Positions 10,984 to 19,215 of a stretch of DNA of 27,560 nt are shown one piece after another (the stretch's first letter is position 1; the number at the start of each line of letters is the position of its first letter). Source of the stretch: a virus; the IMG/VR virus record IMGVR_UViG_3300044981_000210, positions 1 through 27,560 of that record; one strand, given 5' to 3'. The notes under the pieces are model-generated. The model was not told where the DNA came from, made no database searches, and was given only the letters and a program-made list of their open reading frames with translations. The position numbers and the translations under genes were made by a program.

Positions 10984-11466
10984 ATGGCAGTACAAGTAAG
11001 GACCCCAACCGCTAATACGGTTATCGGGAGATTCGAAGACGCAAGTTGCGATATATTTCAAGTCGTGGGTCCCGGCGGAAACGTTATCGCTAGCATGACT
11101 CGCGACGGGTTATTGAATCCAACGGTTGTGCCTGTTGTTCAAAATTCTTTATTGGCTCTTAGCACGAACCAGCCTCAGTCTGTTTCAAACATAGCTGTCG
11201 CGACTTCGCTGTATAATCTAGCCTTATACGCGTCGTCCCCCGGCACAGGTGCTCCTGGGTCGAAATTGAATCTCACGCTGTCTTGGACGCAAGGCGAACC
11301 GAGATCCGTTGTGCTTCAACTCAGCGGGGACGTGGACAGTATTCAGCAAGAGAACTACGTTTTCTTGGTAAGAGCCGGGGGTAGTATGACCCTTACAACC
11401 TCTTTTACCTCAACCCCATTCTTCTACGATATCGCGGCAGCCATCGCGATTCTTCCAACGGGGTAG
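10984..11466 (+). CDS. Probable virion structural protein (160 aa)
   Basis: A beta-rich, Ser/Thr/Gly-rich sequence with almost no charged helices. Residues about 10-40 (VIGRFEDASCDIFQVVGPGG and on) resemble the short coat or fibre-attachment segments that begin phage appendage proteins. The rest looks like a jelly-roll type domain (TSLYNLALYASSPGTG and LSWTQGEPRSVVLQL). It is the first gene of a block of similar proteins. Likely a tail-fibre, baseplate or decoration component; the exact role is unknown. Confidence 0.7.
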   Translation: MAVQVRTPTANTVIGRFEDASCDIFQVVGPGGNVIASMTRDGLLNPTVVPVVQNSLLALSTNQPQSVSNIAVATSLYNLALYASSPGTGAPGSKLNLTLSWTQGEPRSVVLQLSGDVDSIQQENYVFLVRAGGSMTLTTSFTSTPFFYDIAAAIAILPTG

Positions 11467-11469
11467 ATT

Positions 11470-12363
11470 ATGGCGACCACAACAGATTTTAACGTTGGCG
11501 GAATTACGGCGAACGTAAACGCCCAAAGCATAAACTTTGCGGACGGAACGGTTCAATCAACAGCAGCGGGCGTCGGTCCTAATGGGAGCCAGTTTCTAGC
11601 CGCCCGAAGTAAAGCGTTGTTCGTTGACGGGTCTCGATCCGATACTTACGTCGCAGACGGGACCGTGCTTAAACCGTTCAAGACGATTACGGCTGCGGTG
11701 AACCAAGTCATCGCGAATGGCGACAATACCCCGGCGGTTCCGTATTGTATCACGGTGCTTGCTCCCGGCGTATATCACGAGACGGTGGATTTAGGTAACG
11801 CGGCAATCGTTAACGTGTCTATCGAGGGCCCAGGTACGGGTCTGGGATCTTGCTCAGCAGCGGTAGACGCGATTCAAAGTATCGCCAACAACGATCAGCA
11901 ATCGTTTCTTTGTTTCAAGAATCTCAACATCGGCACGCTCACGATGATAGGGGCTAGTAACGGAACGAATTTCGGCTCTAGCGATTGTACTTTTTTGTTT
12001 TGCCAAGTCGGCAGCGGGGTATTTACGAATTGCGGATCGCCGGGATTCATAACGTGTAAGCTGATCTCGACGGTCTCGTTCATCAATGTCGGGAACGGGT
12101 ATTTGGAAGCCTCGTCTATCGAGAGCGGCGCTTTGTCGCTTACCACGCAGGCAGGAAACACACCAGCAGGTTTTGGCGGCACTTTTGTCCTTATCGAGAA
12201 TAGTCGGGTGTCAGCGAATATCACACTCACAGGTTCTGGGACAGAACTTGAAGCGCTCTTCTCGACGCTTGGGAAGCTTGATGGGTCAACTACCATCACG
12301 AGCCCAGCGGGCACAACTTTGGTCACCAAAGCGTCTTATGTTAAAGGAACTTTTGTAGCGTAG
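11470..12363 (+). CDS. Right-handed beta-helix (pectin-lyase-like) virion protein (297 aa)
   Basis: The N-terminal part (INFADGTVQSTAA, about residues 21-33) is typical of phage tail-fibre heads. Residues about 50-280 contain DGTVLKPFKTITAAVNQVIA, the common entry to a pectin-lyase-like beta helix (a G-T...P-F-K-T-I-x-x-A pattern), followed by short repeated beta turns rich in Gly, Asn and Ser. Such folds make trimeric spikes that bind, and sometimes degrade, surface sugars. No catalytic residues can be assigned. The start is three bases after the previous stop. Confidence 0.75.
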   Translation: MATTTDFNVGGITANVNAQSINFADGTVQSTAAGVGPNGSQFLAARSKALFVDGSRSDTYVADGTVLKPFKTITAAVNQVIANGDNTPAVPYCITVLAPGVYHETVDLGNAAIVNVSIEGPGTGLGSCSAAVDAIQSIANNDQQSFLCFKNLNIGTLTMIGASNGTNFGSSDCTFLFCQVGSGVFTNCGSPGFITCKLISTVSFINVGNGYLEASSIESGALSLTTQAGNTPAGFGGTFVLIENSRVSANITLTGSGTELEALFSTLGKLDGSTTITSPAGTTLVTKASYVKGTFVA

Positions 12364-12380
12364 TCTTAGGAGCAACATTC

Positions 12381-13460
12381 ATGTCGGTTACTTCGCAGTT
12401 ACTTACGGCCGGAAATTATGCGGTGCTCGCCTTTAGTGGTATCACGAATAGCGGATTAACCGTTATCTCCGGCGGAAACATCGGGTCTGCCCCCACAACG
12501 ACAGAGACGGGATTCCCCCCAGGTGTTCTTTCTCCGCCCGCCGTCGTTGATAACGCCGATGCGACCCAAGCCAGGGTTGATGGTTTAGCCGCATTTAATG
12601 CTTTCGCAGCACTGGCGTTCACGTCTCTAGGCGCGTCCTCTGTCAATCTCTCCGTTTCAGGTAATGGCTCTTCAGCTTCTACCTACACCCCCGGCAACTA
12701 TTCTGCTGGAACAAGCATGGATATTCCTACAAGCATCACACTGGATGCGCAAGGAAATCCGAACGCCGTGTTCATTTTCAAAGCGGGTTCTACGGTTACT
12801 TTGGAAAGTGGCGCGTCCGTCCTCTTGGTTAACGGCGCAAACGCCGCGAACGTTGTTTGGCTTGTGGGATCGTCCTTCACGTCCATCTTTGCGGGCACGT
12901 CAGTTATGGTTGGCCAAATTCTCGCTAAAGTTTCTATCACGCTGGGCGGCGGAGTTCTGAGTGGTCGTGCCTTGGCTGGTTTGGGAAACGCCAGCGGCGC
13001 GGTAACTATTTCCACAGCGGAAGCAATCACTGTTCCGGCTGTGGCCGCCACTTCAAATGTCGGCAGTTCGCCAACCTCAGCGGGCGGCTCTATGCAGTGT
13101 CTTATCTCTCAAAATCTAGGCACGTCTATTATCGCCGCGTGGCCTCAAAATAGCCCCGGCGTTGGAGGGCAGTTTCTCGACTTGGTGCAGATTGTTGATG
13201 AAGGCGGCGGATTTGTTTTGAACGTGGACTTCGCTGGTTCTGTCCACTACCCCGCTGTTCTGCCCACTAACGGATATAGAATCGGTCAATATCTTACTCG
13301 TTTCGGTTTGGCTGGAAGCGGACTTCCTGTTACAACTTTAGCCCAAGTTATGCACGACGCGTTCACCAACCCCCAAGGTCTAGATATCATACAATGCATC
13401 AATGTGGGAGGGAATGTGAGCTATTGGTGGGACCAAAACGGGGTGGCACACGGTTCGTGA
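12381..13460 (+). CDS. Virion protein with ice-binding-like (DUF3494-like) domain (359 aa)
   Basis: Residues about 3-220 read like a DUF3494 domain: AGNYAVLAFSGITNSGLTVI with GGNIGSAP, then TGFPPGVLSPP, an A-x-x-D-G-L-A-A-F-N-A-F helix, TYTPGNYSAGTSMDIPTSITLDAQGNPNAVFIF in pieces, and ANVVWLVGSSFTSI. DUF3494 proteins are discontinuous beta solenoids; known members bind ice, and many others act in adhesion. Residues about 235-359 form a separate C-terminal domain with aromatic motifs (SYWWDQNG). In this block it is most likely an appendage that binds a surface or polymer. The domain assignment is by pattern only. Confidence 0.75.
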   Translation: MSVTSQLLTAGNYAVLAFSGITNSGLTVISGGNIGSAPTTTETGFPPGVLSPPAVVDNADATQARVDGLAAFNAFAALAFTSLGASSVNLSVSGNGSSASTYTPGNYSAGTSMDIPTSITLDAQGNPNAVFIFKAGSTVTLESGASVLLVNGANAANVVWLVGSSFTSIFAGTSVMVGQILAKVSITLGGGVLSGRALAGLGNASGAVTISTAEAITVPAVAATSNVGSSPTSAGGSMQCLISQNLGTSIIAAWPQNSPGVGGQFLDLVQIVDEGGGFVLNVDFAGSVHYPAVLPTNGYRIGQYLTRFGLAGSGLPVTTLAQVMHDAFTNPQGLDIIQCINVGGNVSYWWDQNGVAHGS

Positions 13461-13481
13461 CGCAATCATAAGCGCATAAAG

Positions 13482-13499
13482 AGACGTAAACGTCTTTTT
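13482..13499 (+). terminator. Short intrinsic terminator
   Basis: AGACG-TAAA-CGTCT is followed directly by TTTT and then A. It lies 21 bases after the stop of the DUF3494-like gene. The stem is short, so readthrough is likely. Confidence 0.5.
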
Positions 13500-13531
13500 A
13501 AAGCAACGGATTTAGTAGTTCGGAGGACTTT

Positions 13532-13624
13532 ACGTGGCGACGACTATGCGCACGATGTAAGTGCTTGTTGGAGAAGAAGACAGGCGAAGTCAAGGTCTGT
13601 CGATGTGGTTGGACTTGGCGATAG
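13532..13624 (+). CDS. Possible 30-residue zinc-ribbon peptide with ACG start
   Basis: The frame reads LCARCKCLLEKKTGEVKVCR, then CGWTWR and a stop, giving CxxCxC and CxCG knuckles of a small zinc ribbon. GGAGG lies five bases before the ACG at 13532, the only start-like codon in frame. A GTG in another frame at 13534 gives only eight codons. Either a rare ACG start, a frameshift, or a decayed ATG is needed. The Cys pattern is too regular to ignore, but the start is unproven. Confidence 0.35.
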   Translation, partial: TWRRLCARCKCLLEKKTGEVKVCRCGWTWR

Positions 13625-13640
13625 GTTAATTTAAGGAAAC

Positions 13641-14528
13641 ATGATAGGAAATTTTGAACTATTCGGTAGCCTTCAAGCCGATCACATTCGCGGCGGAAGC
13701 ATCATCGAGACCCGCGTCAGCGCTCCTCGAATACCAGATGCGGCGAAAAAGAACCCGAGTTTTTACCTCTCCTTGAAACAGTTTTTCCAAGACCCTTGGG
13801 CGTGGTATGCGCATAAACTCGACAGCTCGAAACCAATGAACTTGGTTACGTCCCAAGCCGTCACTGATTTGGTTGGGGAACTTGCGGCTGGCGCAGTGTC
13901 TATTACGGCATTTAATTTCCACGACTCCGGCACAGGAACGACCAATAATACGAACGACACAACGCATACTTTAAGTGGCGGATCTATTACTAACGCGACT
14001 CCGCAAGTTGTTACTACCCCATCGGCGCACGGTTTGACTACGAACGACATTGTCGTAATCGCGGGCGTTACCGGCGATACTTCCGCTAATGCTACTTGGC
14101 AAATTACAGTTAATTCAACTACGACTTTTACTCTTATTGGTTCATCCGCAGGCGGAGCGGCTACTGTTACTTCTGCGACTTATCAGCGGGTGAACGCTGC
14201 GCAAGATACTATTCTTGCAGCACAAGCAGGACCGACGACTCGTGCAACAGGTACGCAGGTTAACTCAGGCGCAGGAACCCCGGCCAACCCTGCCCTTTAT
14301 AAGTCCGTCGGCACGATCAACTACACATCGTCTCTAGCCATCACGGAGTGGGGTTTGTTCAATCAAGCCGCCCAAGGCGGACATCTTTGGGATCGCCGAT
14401 GGTTTAATACCGCAGGTGCGCCCGCAGTGACGGCGACCGCAGCGCTGGTTTCAGCCCCAATCAACGTGGTCTCGGGAGATTCGATACAATTTTCTTATAG
14501 TTTGTCGGCTTTGCAAGGCGGCTCGTAA
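13641..14528 (+). CDS. Virion structural protein (295 aa)
   Basis: A TAAGGAAAC ribosome binding site precedes the ATG. The first 95 residues form a mixed head domain; residues about 95-180 contain the segment TPSAHGLTTNDIVVIAGVTG then ATWQITVNSTTTFTLIGS. This H-G-L...D-x-V-x-I-x-G-V-x-G...W-x-I...F-x-L-x-G-S module occurs in many phage tail and baseplate proteins. The C-terminal part is beta-rich and ends FSYSLSALQGGS. Likely a tail or baseplate component. Confidence 0.72.
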   Translation: MIGNFELFGSLQADHIRGGSIIETRVSAPRIPDAAKKNPSFYLSLKQFFQDPWAWYAHKLDSSKPMNLVTSQAVTDLVGELAAGAVSITAFNFHDSGTGTTNNTNDTTHTLSGGSITNATPQVVTTPSAHGLTTNDIVVIAGVTGDTSANATWQITVNSTTTFTLIGSSAGGAATVTSATYQRVNAAQDTILAAQAGPTTRATGTQVNSGAGTPANPALYKSVGTINYTSSLAITEWGLFNQAAQGGHLWDRRWFNTAGAPAVTATAALVSAPINVVSGDSIQFSYSLSALQGGS

Positions 14529-14538
14529 GGGGTTATAG

Positions 14539-14871
14539 GTGCCACAAAATACGACAGTTCCTAATCTTGGTATAGCTGTAGGCTATCAGAACCCTGCAAC
14601 AACGAGTTTAGTTCTCGATGGGGAAGTTGTCGGCACAGATCCAGTAACCGGGGCGCAACTCACTCGTGAGTTTGTTGTTCCAGTTGAGAGTTTTTCGGCA
14701 CAAACCCCCGACACTCTTCTCGTTGATTTAATGGCCCAAGTTTTACAAGAATTGAAAGCGATTCGTGTTCTGTTAGAGGCTGATCAGCCCGCAGAAACCA
14801 TCGAAGCCGCAGAGCAAGCAGCAGCAGCAGGCGCGGAAGATTCTGTAGCCGAAGGTGTAGAGGAAAATTAA
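14539..14871 (+). CDS. Unknown virion-block protein (110 aa), GTG start
   Basis: The start is GTG at 14539, with AAGGGG upstream. The N-terminal 60 residues are beta-rich. Residues about 62-80 (LLVDLMAQVLQELKAIRVLL) form a helix, and the C-terminus is an acidic Ala/Glu-rich tail. The stop overlaps the next ATG (TAATG). This size and layout (beta head, helix, acidic tail) suits a chaperone or joining protein for its neighbour, but that is inference. Confidence 0.65.
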   Translation: MPQNTTVPNLGIAVGYQNPATTSLVLDGEVVGTDPVTGAQLTREFVVPVESFSAQTPDTLLVDLMAQVLQELKAIRVLLEADQPAETIEAAEQAAAAGAEDSVAEGVEEN

Positions 14872-15548
14872 TGGCAATTATTCGCACAAAACCCGGCGTT
14901 GTAACGGCGCAAGACGGAACGTATCCGGAACTGCGCGGTGGTCGCAAGGGCGGTTTGGTTTCTCAAGACGTTGGCGGTCGCTATGAAGAAGCCGCATATC
15001 GCAACGCTGTATATTCTATTTCAACAGGTGGCGCAGGTCAAGCACAAGCGGCAGCAAATCTGTTTTCCACAGCTATTGCAACGTTTCAGCCTATAGTCGG
15101 AGTTTATAACCCGTCTAATAGTCCTGTTCGTCTTTCTGTATTGAAGGCTTGGGTAGGCATTTCCGCGTATCCAGCATCTGCTACAATCACCGGCGCTTTT
15201 ATGTGGGTTGTTTCTTCAGGTCAAAATTCCATCACGCAAGCAGGTACAGTTCCGGTAAGTAACTCTACTTTTAAACAACAGGGGTCACAAGCTGTTGGAT
15301 TGGTCAACCAAGCGTTGACGGGTGCAACGGGTTCTTTGCTTGTACTTCGTCCTATGGCGGCAACTCTTCCAAACGCAGCCCAGATTAGTACACTGGCTGG
15401 TGATACTCCAGGCTTTTCAATTTATGAAGAACAAACAGAAGGGTCAATTATTGTTCCTCCCGCTGGAGTTCTTGGTATAGCAAACGGTATCACTGGAACA
15501 ACGAGCACTTTTGTTGCAGGTATGATGTGGGAAGAAATCCCGCTATAA
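14871..15548 (+). CDS. Virion structural protein (225 aa)
   Basis: It begins MAIIRTKPGVVTAQDGTYPE and continues with GRYEEAAYRNAVYSISTGG. Residues 60-225 are Ala/Gly/Ser/Thr-rich beta strands without acidic patches, typical of abundant virion proteins. It shares general style with the 17878 gene (both have a GVYNPS/AAN-like segment and Ser/Thr loops). A fibre, decoration or minor coat role is likely; no specific family is claimed. Confidence 0.68.
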   Translation: MAIIRTKPGVVTAQDGTYPELRGGRKGGLVSQDVGGRYEEAAYRNAVYSISTGGAGQAQAAANLFSTAIATFQPIVGVYNPSNSPVRLSVLKAWVGISAYPASATITGAFMWVVSSGQNSITQAGTVPVSNSTFKQQGSQAVGLVNQALTGATGSLLVLRPMAATLPNAAQISTLAGDTPGFSIYEEQTEGSIIVPPAGVLGIANGITGTTSTFVAGMMWEEIPL

Positions 15549-15557
15549 AGGATTGAA

Positions 15558-15845
15558 ATGATTACAACTAATTTTACTTTAGGGTTGAATCTTTGTGGAG
15601 ACGGAATTTCTACGTCAGTGGATATAGATGCAAATCTGTACGGTTTACAGAACAGACTAATAGAATCTTTTGTAAATGGGACAGTTTCATTAAATTATCC
15701 ATCTAGTACTCCAACTTCCGTATCATCTGTAGCTTTTAAGAAGGGGATAGTAACAGTCAGTTTTTCTGCGCCGCTAGACTCTTTTAATCAGTCTCAAAAT
15801 AACGTATACGTTGTGACTTTGAACTTTCTAATATCGTTATCGTAA
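15558..15845 (+). CDS. Unknown virion-block protein (95 aa)
   Basis: The sequence is beta-rich with alternating hydrophobic and Ser/Asn residues (VAFKKGIVTVSFSAPLDSF). It has lower GC than its neighbours. It sits in tight tandem order between two virion proteins. No motif is recognised. Confidence 0.62.
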   Translation: MITTNFTLGLNLCGDGISTSVDIDANLYGLQNRLIESFVNGTVSLNYPSSTPTSVSSVAFKKGIVTVSFSAPLDSFNQSQNNVYVVTLNFLISLS

Positions 15846-15857
15846 TCTGAGGGCTAT

Positions 15858-17351
15858 ATGCCCACAGCGGCAATTCTTAATCAGGAACGCGAACGCTGGG
15901 CGCGGAAACAAACAGCTACTTTGTTGGCCTCACAGGCTTTTTCTGCGACTGAGTCTAAGCAAATAAATGAAGTCGGACAACTTGCGGCGCAAACAACTAC
16001 GGAGTCCGCAACTATTTTTAAGCAGACAGGAGATGTAATCCCTGCTCAGTTTGGGCTGTTTGGCTCAACTAGCAAGCAATCTGGGGTTGGCATATCCGGC
16101 ATATTTGGTTTTGCTGGTTCGCTTGTTAGACAAACGGGAGCGAATCTATCAGCAGCGTTTGGTCTTGCTGGTTCCTTGGTGAGGCAGATAAGATCAGCAT
16201 TATCGGCAACATTTGGTCTTTTGGGCGCGACCGGAAAGCAAACAGGTATAGGATTATCAGCAATTTCCAGCTTCTCGGGTTCGTTGGCGCGTCAAACAGG
16301 ACTGGCTTTTAGCGCAACGTCGAGTTTCGCGGGGTTGGTAGTTCGTCAAACTGGGTCTAGTCTACGGGCAGCCTTTGGAATGTCCGCCTCGATGGCGCGA
16401 CAAACGGGCGCAACTTTATCGAGTATTTTCGGATTCGCAGGCTCCGTAGGCAAGCAAGTGAATCGAACGCTCGCCGCATCAACGTCTGCTTTCAACGGCT
16501 TGTTGAGTGAAACGCTAGTATTCGTGGTTGCAATCGCGGCGTCGATGCAAACATTCACGGGCGTGATTTCACGTCAGATGAAGGCTAATCGTTTTGCAAG
16601 TCTAGGTTTCGCGGCATCCGCAAGCAAGATGACATCGGTGGCGGTATCGGCTTCCGCAGGTTTCGTTGGTTCAATCGGTCGTCAAACTAGCCGTTTAGTA
16701 AACGCGATTACGCAAACGCTGTCGGTAATTTGGACGGCGATTAAGTCGTCTACTCCGATCCCGCCAACCCCGGCGGTATTTAAGCCAATCGTTGTCGGTA
16801 CGTTGGCGGCGTCATCAGGATTGAGTGTAAGTAACCCAGCCGAGATAGATAAGTTCTCCCCTAGTTTGCAAATTTTTTCAGGGTTAAGTAGACCGTTCGC
16901 GACAGCAGACGGTTGGTCATCTGGGGGTCAGCGCGTGATGGGCGGCCAATTGTTGGTTGCTCCTGGTAACGGAAGCGTACCAAACCGAATGTGCCAAGTC
17001 GTGATGGGTGGTATCGCGACGATCCCCGTGTCTGCTTCAGGCGTGAATCTAGTCGTAACTTTGTTTCAAAACTATTTTCAAAACGGCGTCTTGGCTCAAA
17101 GCGACCCGTTGAGCGTTATATCGGTTCCAGTAGTCGCTGGCGAAAGCACGGCGTGGTCGATGATTTGTCAGATATCAGGCAACGGGCACGGAAACGGGCA
17201 GCTAAGGGCGCAATCATCCGGCGCGGTTCGTTGGTCTACTTTTAACCCAATCGCGGAACCAAAGATACAAATTAGCGCGGGCGTAAACCTTCAAGGTAGT
17301 GGCCCGGATTTACCGCAAGTCCAGATGATGCAGTTTGATTTACAAACGTAG
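15858..17351 (+). CDS. Repetitive virion or fibre protein with 18-residue repeats (497 aa)
   Basis: Residues about 55-285 consist of some 11-12 copies of an 18-residue repeat. The consensus is R/K-Q-T-G-x2-L-S-A-x-F-G-x-A-G-S-L-V/A, for example RQTGANLSAAFGLAGSLV. The first eight copies are clear; later copies drift. A single basic residue and Gln begin each repeat. Residues 300-330 are a Pro-rich linker, and residues 330-497 form a beta-rich C-terminal domain. The regular period suggests a fibrous, tape-like or solenoid shaft bearing a terminal binding domain. I do not recognise the repeat family. Confidence 0.75.
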   Translation: MPTAAILNQERERWARKQTATLLASQAFSATESKQINEVGQLAAQTTTESATIFKQTGDVIPAQFGLFGSTSKQSGVGISGIFGFAGSLVRQTGANLSAAFGLAGSLVRQIRSALSATFGLLGATGKQTGIGLSAISSFSGSLARQTGLAFSATSSFAGLVVRQTGSSLRAAFGMSASMARQTGATLSSIFGFAGSVGKQVNRTLAASTSAFNGLLSETLVFVVAIAASMQTFTGVISRQMKANRFASLGFAASASKMTSVAVSASAGFVGSIGRQTSRLVNAITQTLSVIWTAIKSSTPIPPTPAVFKPIVVGTLAASSGLSVSNPAEIDKFSPSLQIFSGLSRPFATADGWSSGGQRVMGGQLLVAPGNGSVPNRMCQVVMGGIATIPVSASGVNLVVTLFQNYFQNGVLAQSDPLSVISVPVVAGESTAWSMICQISGNGHGNGQLRAQSSGAVRWSTFNPIAEPKIQISAGVNLQGSGPDLPQVQMMQFDLQT

Positions 17352-17360
17352 GAGATTAAA

Positions 17361-17744
17361 GTGGCGATTACACAGATTAGAGTCCAGAGTCCGTCGAACG
17401 AAGTGCTGTTCACAGACACTACGATGGGCAACGCAGTAGATTCGGTGAAAGGTTCTTCCACCCTTGTTTACTCCGTCACCGTTGATAACAGCGCGAACGG
17501 TGGCTCGGCGACGTACGTTAAGTTATTCAACCTTGCGGCAGGCTCTGTAAATTTGGGTACTTCCTCGCCCGACGAAGTCATCTTTGTGCCCGCAGGAGCC
17601 GTTGTCACTGTTACTTATTTCACCGGCGCGAACCCAGGTAAGACGTTTGGCACCGCGCTGAGCGCAGCCGCAGTCACGACAGGCGGCACGGCGGGAACAT
17701 CTTCGCCAGCGAGCGCGGTCATTTGTTCCATCAACTACGTATAA
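17361..17744 (+). CDS. Virion structural protein (127 aa), GTG start
   Basis: TAGGAGATTAAA precedes the GTG. The protein is a compact beta domain (VYSVTVDNSANGGSATYVKL and VIFVPAGAVVTVTYFTG) with a Gly/Thr/Ser loop near the C-terminus. The small Ig-like or jelly-roll layout suits a decoration or fibre-tip domain. The next 133 bases up to 17878 hold only a weak hairpin (17770-17797) and no gene. Confidence 0.68.
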   Translation: MAITQIRVQSPSNEVLFTDTTMGNAVDSVKGSSTLVYSVTVDNSANGGSATYVKLFNLAAGSVNLGTSSPDEVIFVPAGAVVTVTYFTGANPGKTFGTALSAAAVTTGGTAGTSSPASAVICSINYV

Positions 17745-17877
17745 GAGTTTAGCATTTCAATTTTGAGTGGCATGGTTAGCACGTTCTAAAACTATGCTTG
17801 CTTAATAAAAAGCGTCTGCCAGCGGCGAACCCGTATGGATGGCGTACAAATAAAGAAGTAACATAGGAGCTTTTCTC

Positions 17878-18555
17878 ATGTCGAATGTTCTGGATTTCGG
17901 AGTAAATGGCCAACAGCCCTCTAGAGTGGGCGGGACCGGGTTGGCGATAAAATATTTTCCCCGGCTTCTCGGTATCAACGGCACCATCATCGGCTCTGCC
18001 GGTCTTGGCGGCGTTAGCGGCAGCTCGGTAGCGGCCCCGTTGTTTGGGACCTCACCAGCAACGCCGTCCACCACAAACGCATCGGGCGCACTGTTTTTGT
18101 CCGCCGCGAACTCTTACAACGGCCAGCTAATTAACCTCATCGCGGTAGGAAACATCGGGAACGATTCCGGAGATCCGTCCGCAACCGTTAACGTTATTGT
18201 GCAAGCCGTTACTGGGCGTTTGACGGCCCCGGTTTATACCACGATTGCATCCACGAGTGCTTTGGTGCCCGGCTTCCAACCTGATCCTTTCATGCTTGAC
18301 GTTCAGCTGTTTGGCGACGCGACTTCCGGGATCTTGAGCGGGTATTACACCGCCATGCTGGGAACCACGGTTCACAGCACGTCGGGAACTTCCGGCTCGG
18401 TGGCTACTGACGTTGCCATCACGGGTCTGGATTTCTTGAACGGAAACCCCAACCTTCAGCAAGGCGCGGTTCTTGGATTCGTTATTGGCGTGCAGTTCGG
18501 TACATCCGACCCCACGAACAAGGCGTCTCTATTCGAGTTCACCGTCGAAAGCTGA
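17878..18555 (+). CDS. Virion structural protein (225 aa)
   Basis: AGGAGCTTTTCTC precedes the ATG. The sequence is rich in Gly, Ser, Thr and Ala with regular beta strands (TVNVIVQAVTGRLTAPVYTT; VLGFVIGVQFGTS). There are few Lys/Arg and no catalytic motif. It has its own intergenic leader and is followed by a strong terminator, which would suit an abundantly made protein. Likely a major appendage or decoration protein. Confidence 0.7.
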   Translation: MSNVLDFGVNGQQPSRVGGTGLAIKYFPRLLGINGTIIGSAGLGGVSGSSVAAPLFGTSPATPSTTNASGALFLSAANSYNGQLINLIAVGNIGNDSGDPSATVNVIVQAVTGRLTAPVYTTIASTSALVPGFQPDPFMLDVQLFGDATSGILSGYYTAMLGTTVHSTSGTSGSVATDVAITGLDFLNGNPNLQQGAVLGFVIGVQFGTSDPTNKASLFEFTVES

Positions 18556-18581
18556 TAAACCCCGTGCGAAATTCATAACAG

Positions 18582-18607
18582 GCTCCGTTATAGTCGGAGC
18601 ACTTTTT
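18582..18607 (+). terminator. Intrinsic terminator closing the virion block
   Basis: GCTCCG (18582-18587) and CGGAGC (18595-18600) pair across a 7-base loop and are followed by AC then five T. Confidence 0.85.
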
Positions 18608-18713
18608 CTCTTTCTTCGTGACGGCACGCCTTATTTAATCGGCGGCCTCCGAGAAGATCGGCGCAATCCCGAGCACGCCTCGTAATAGCCTTGGCAAATT
18701 TTCTAAGGATAAC

Positions 18714-19025
18714 ATGTTTGACCCCTCGACCACGGTAACTATAGGTCAGGTTATCTCGACGCTTAAAGATTTGGGATTTATTGTCGGAACGGGAGTCGTG
18801 GGCTGGAAAGCTCGCGACTTGTTTCAGCCAGCAGTAGATTTTTTCAAACGCGCAGTAGATCACATGGACATCATGGAATCTGGAGTAAAATCCCTTCAAA
18901 TGGATATGAATACTCTTTTGACTAACCACTTGTCGCACGTAGAGGCTGACCTAAAAGTTATTTCTGGCCGTATAACAAACCACGTCGTAGCGCTCGAAGA
19001 CGCCGACCCACCTTCGGAGAAGTGA
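18714..19025 (+). CDS. Small membrane-associated helical protein (103 aa)
   Basis: TCTAAGGATAAC precedes the ATG. A short hydrophobic stretch at about residues 17-28 (LGFIVGTGVVGW) is followed by a long charged helical region (residues 40-95) with coiled-coil character. One weak membrane helix plus a soluble coiled coil resembles some phage lysis accessory or hemolysin-XhlA-like proteins. The match is not strong enough to assign. Confidence 0.65.
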   Translation: MFDPSTTVTIGQVISTLKDLGFIVGTGVVGWKARDLFQPAVDFFKRAVDHMDIMESGVKSLQMDMNTLLTNHLSHVEADLKVISGRITNHVVALEDADPPSEK

Positions 19026-19026
19026 T

Positions 19027-19215
19027 TTGCCCGCCACATCAAAGGCCCAACAAATAGCAATGGCGATAGCGGAGCACCATCCTGAAAAGCTGCACAAAGA
19101 CAATCGCGGTTTGCTTGAAATGAGCCACTCTCAACTCCACGACTTCGCATCTACTCCGCGCAAGCATCTGCCTTCCTACGCTCACGCGCGAAAGGCCCGT
19201 AAAGATAATGCGTGA
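19027..19215 (+). CDS. DUF3008-like small basic protein (62 aa), TTG start
   Basis: The start is TTG at 19027, one base after the previous stop. The protein reads MPATSKAQQIAMAIAEHHPE, then LLEMSHSQLHDFASTPRKHL. The MPA-x-SK-A-QQ opening and the M-S-x-x-Q-L-x-D-F-A-S-T-x-x-K-x-L-P segment are the signature of the small DUF3008-type proteins found in phages and bacteria. Function is unknown. It overlaps the next gene by eight bases. Confidence 0.78.
   Translation: MPATSKAQQIAMAIAEHHPEKLHKDNRGLLEMSHSQLHDFASTPRKHLPSYAHARKARKDNA

Noticed and set aside
17745-17877. Promoter or tRNA remnant before the 17878 gene
   Set aside because: Only a weak TTGAGT/TAAAAC pair and an 8-bp hairpin are visible; neither is convincing.
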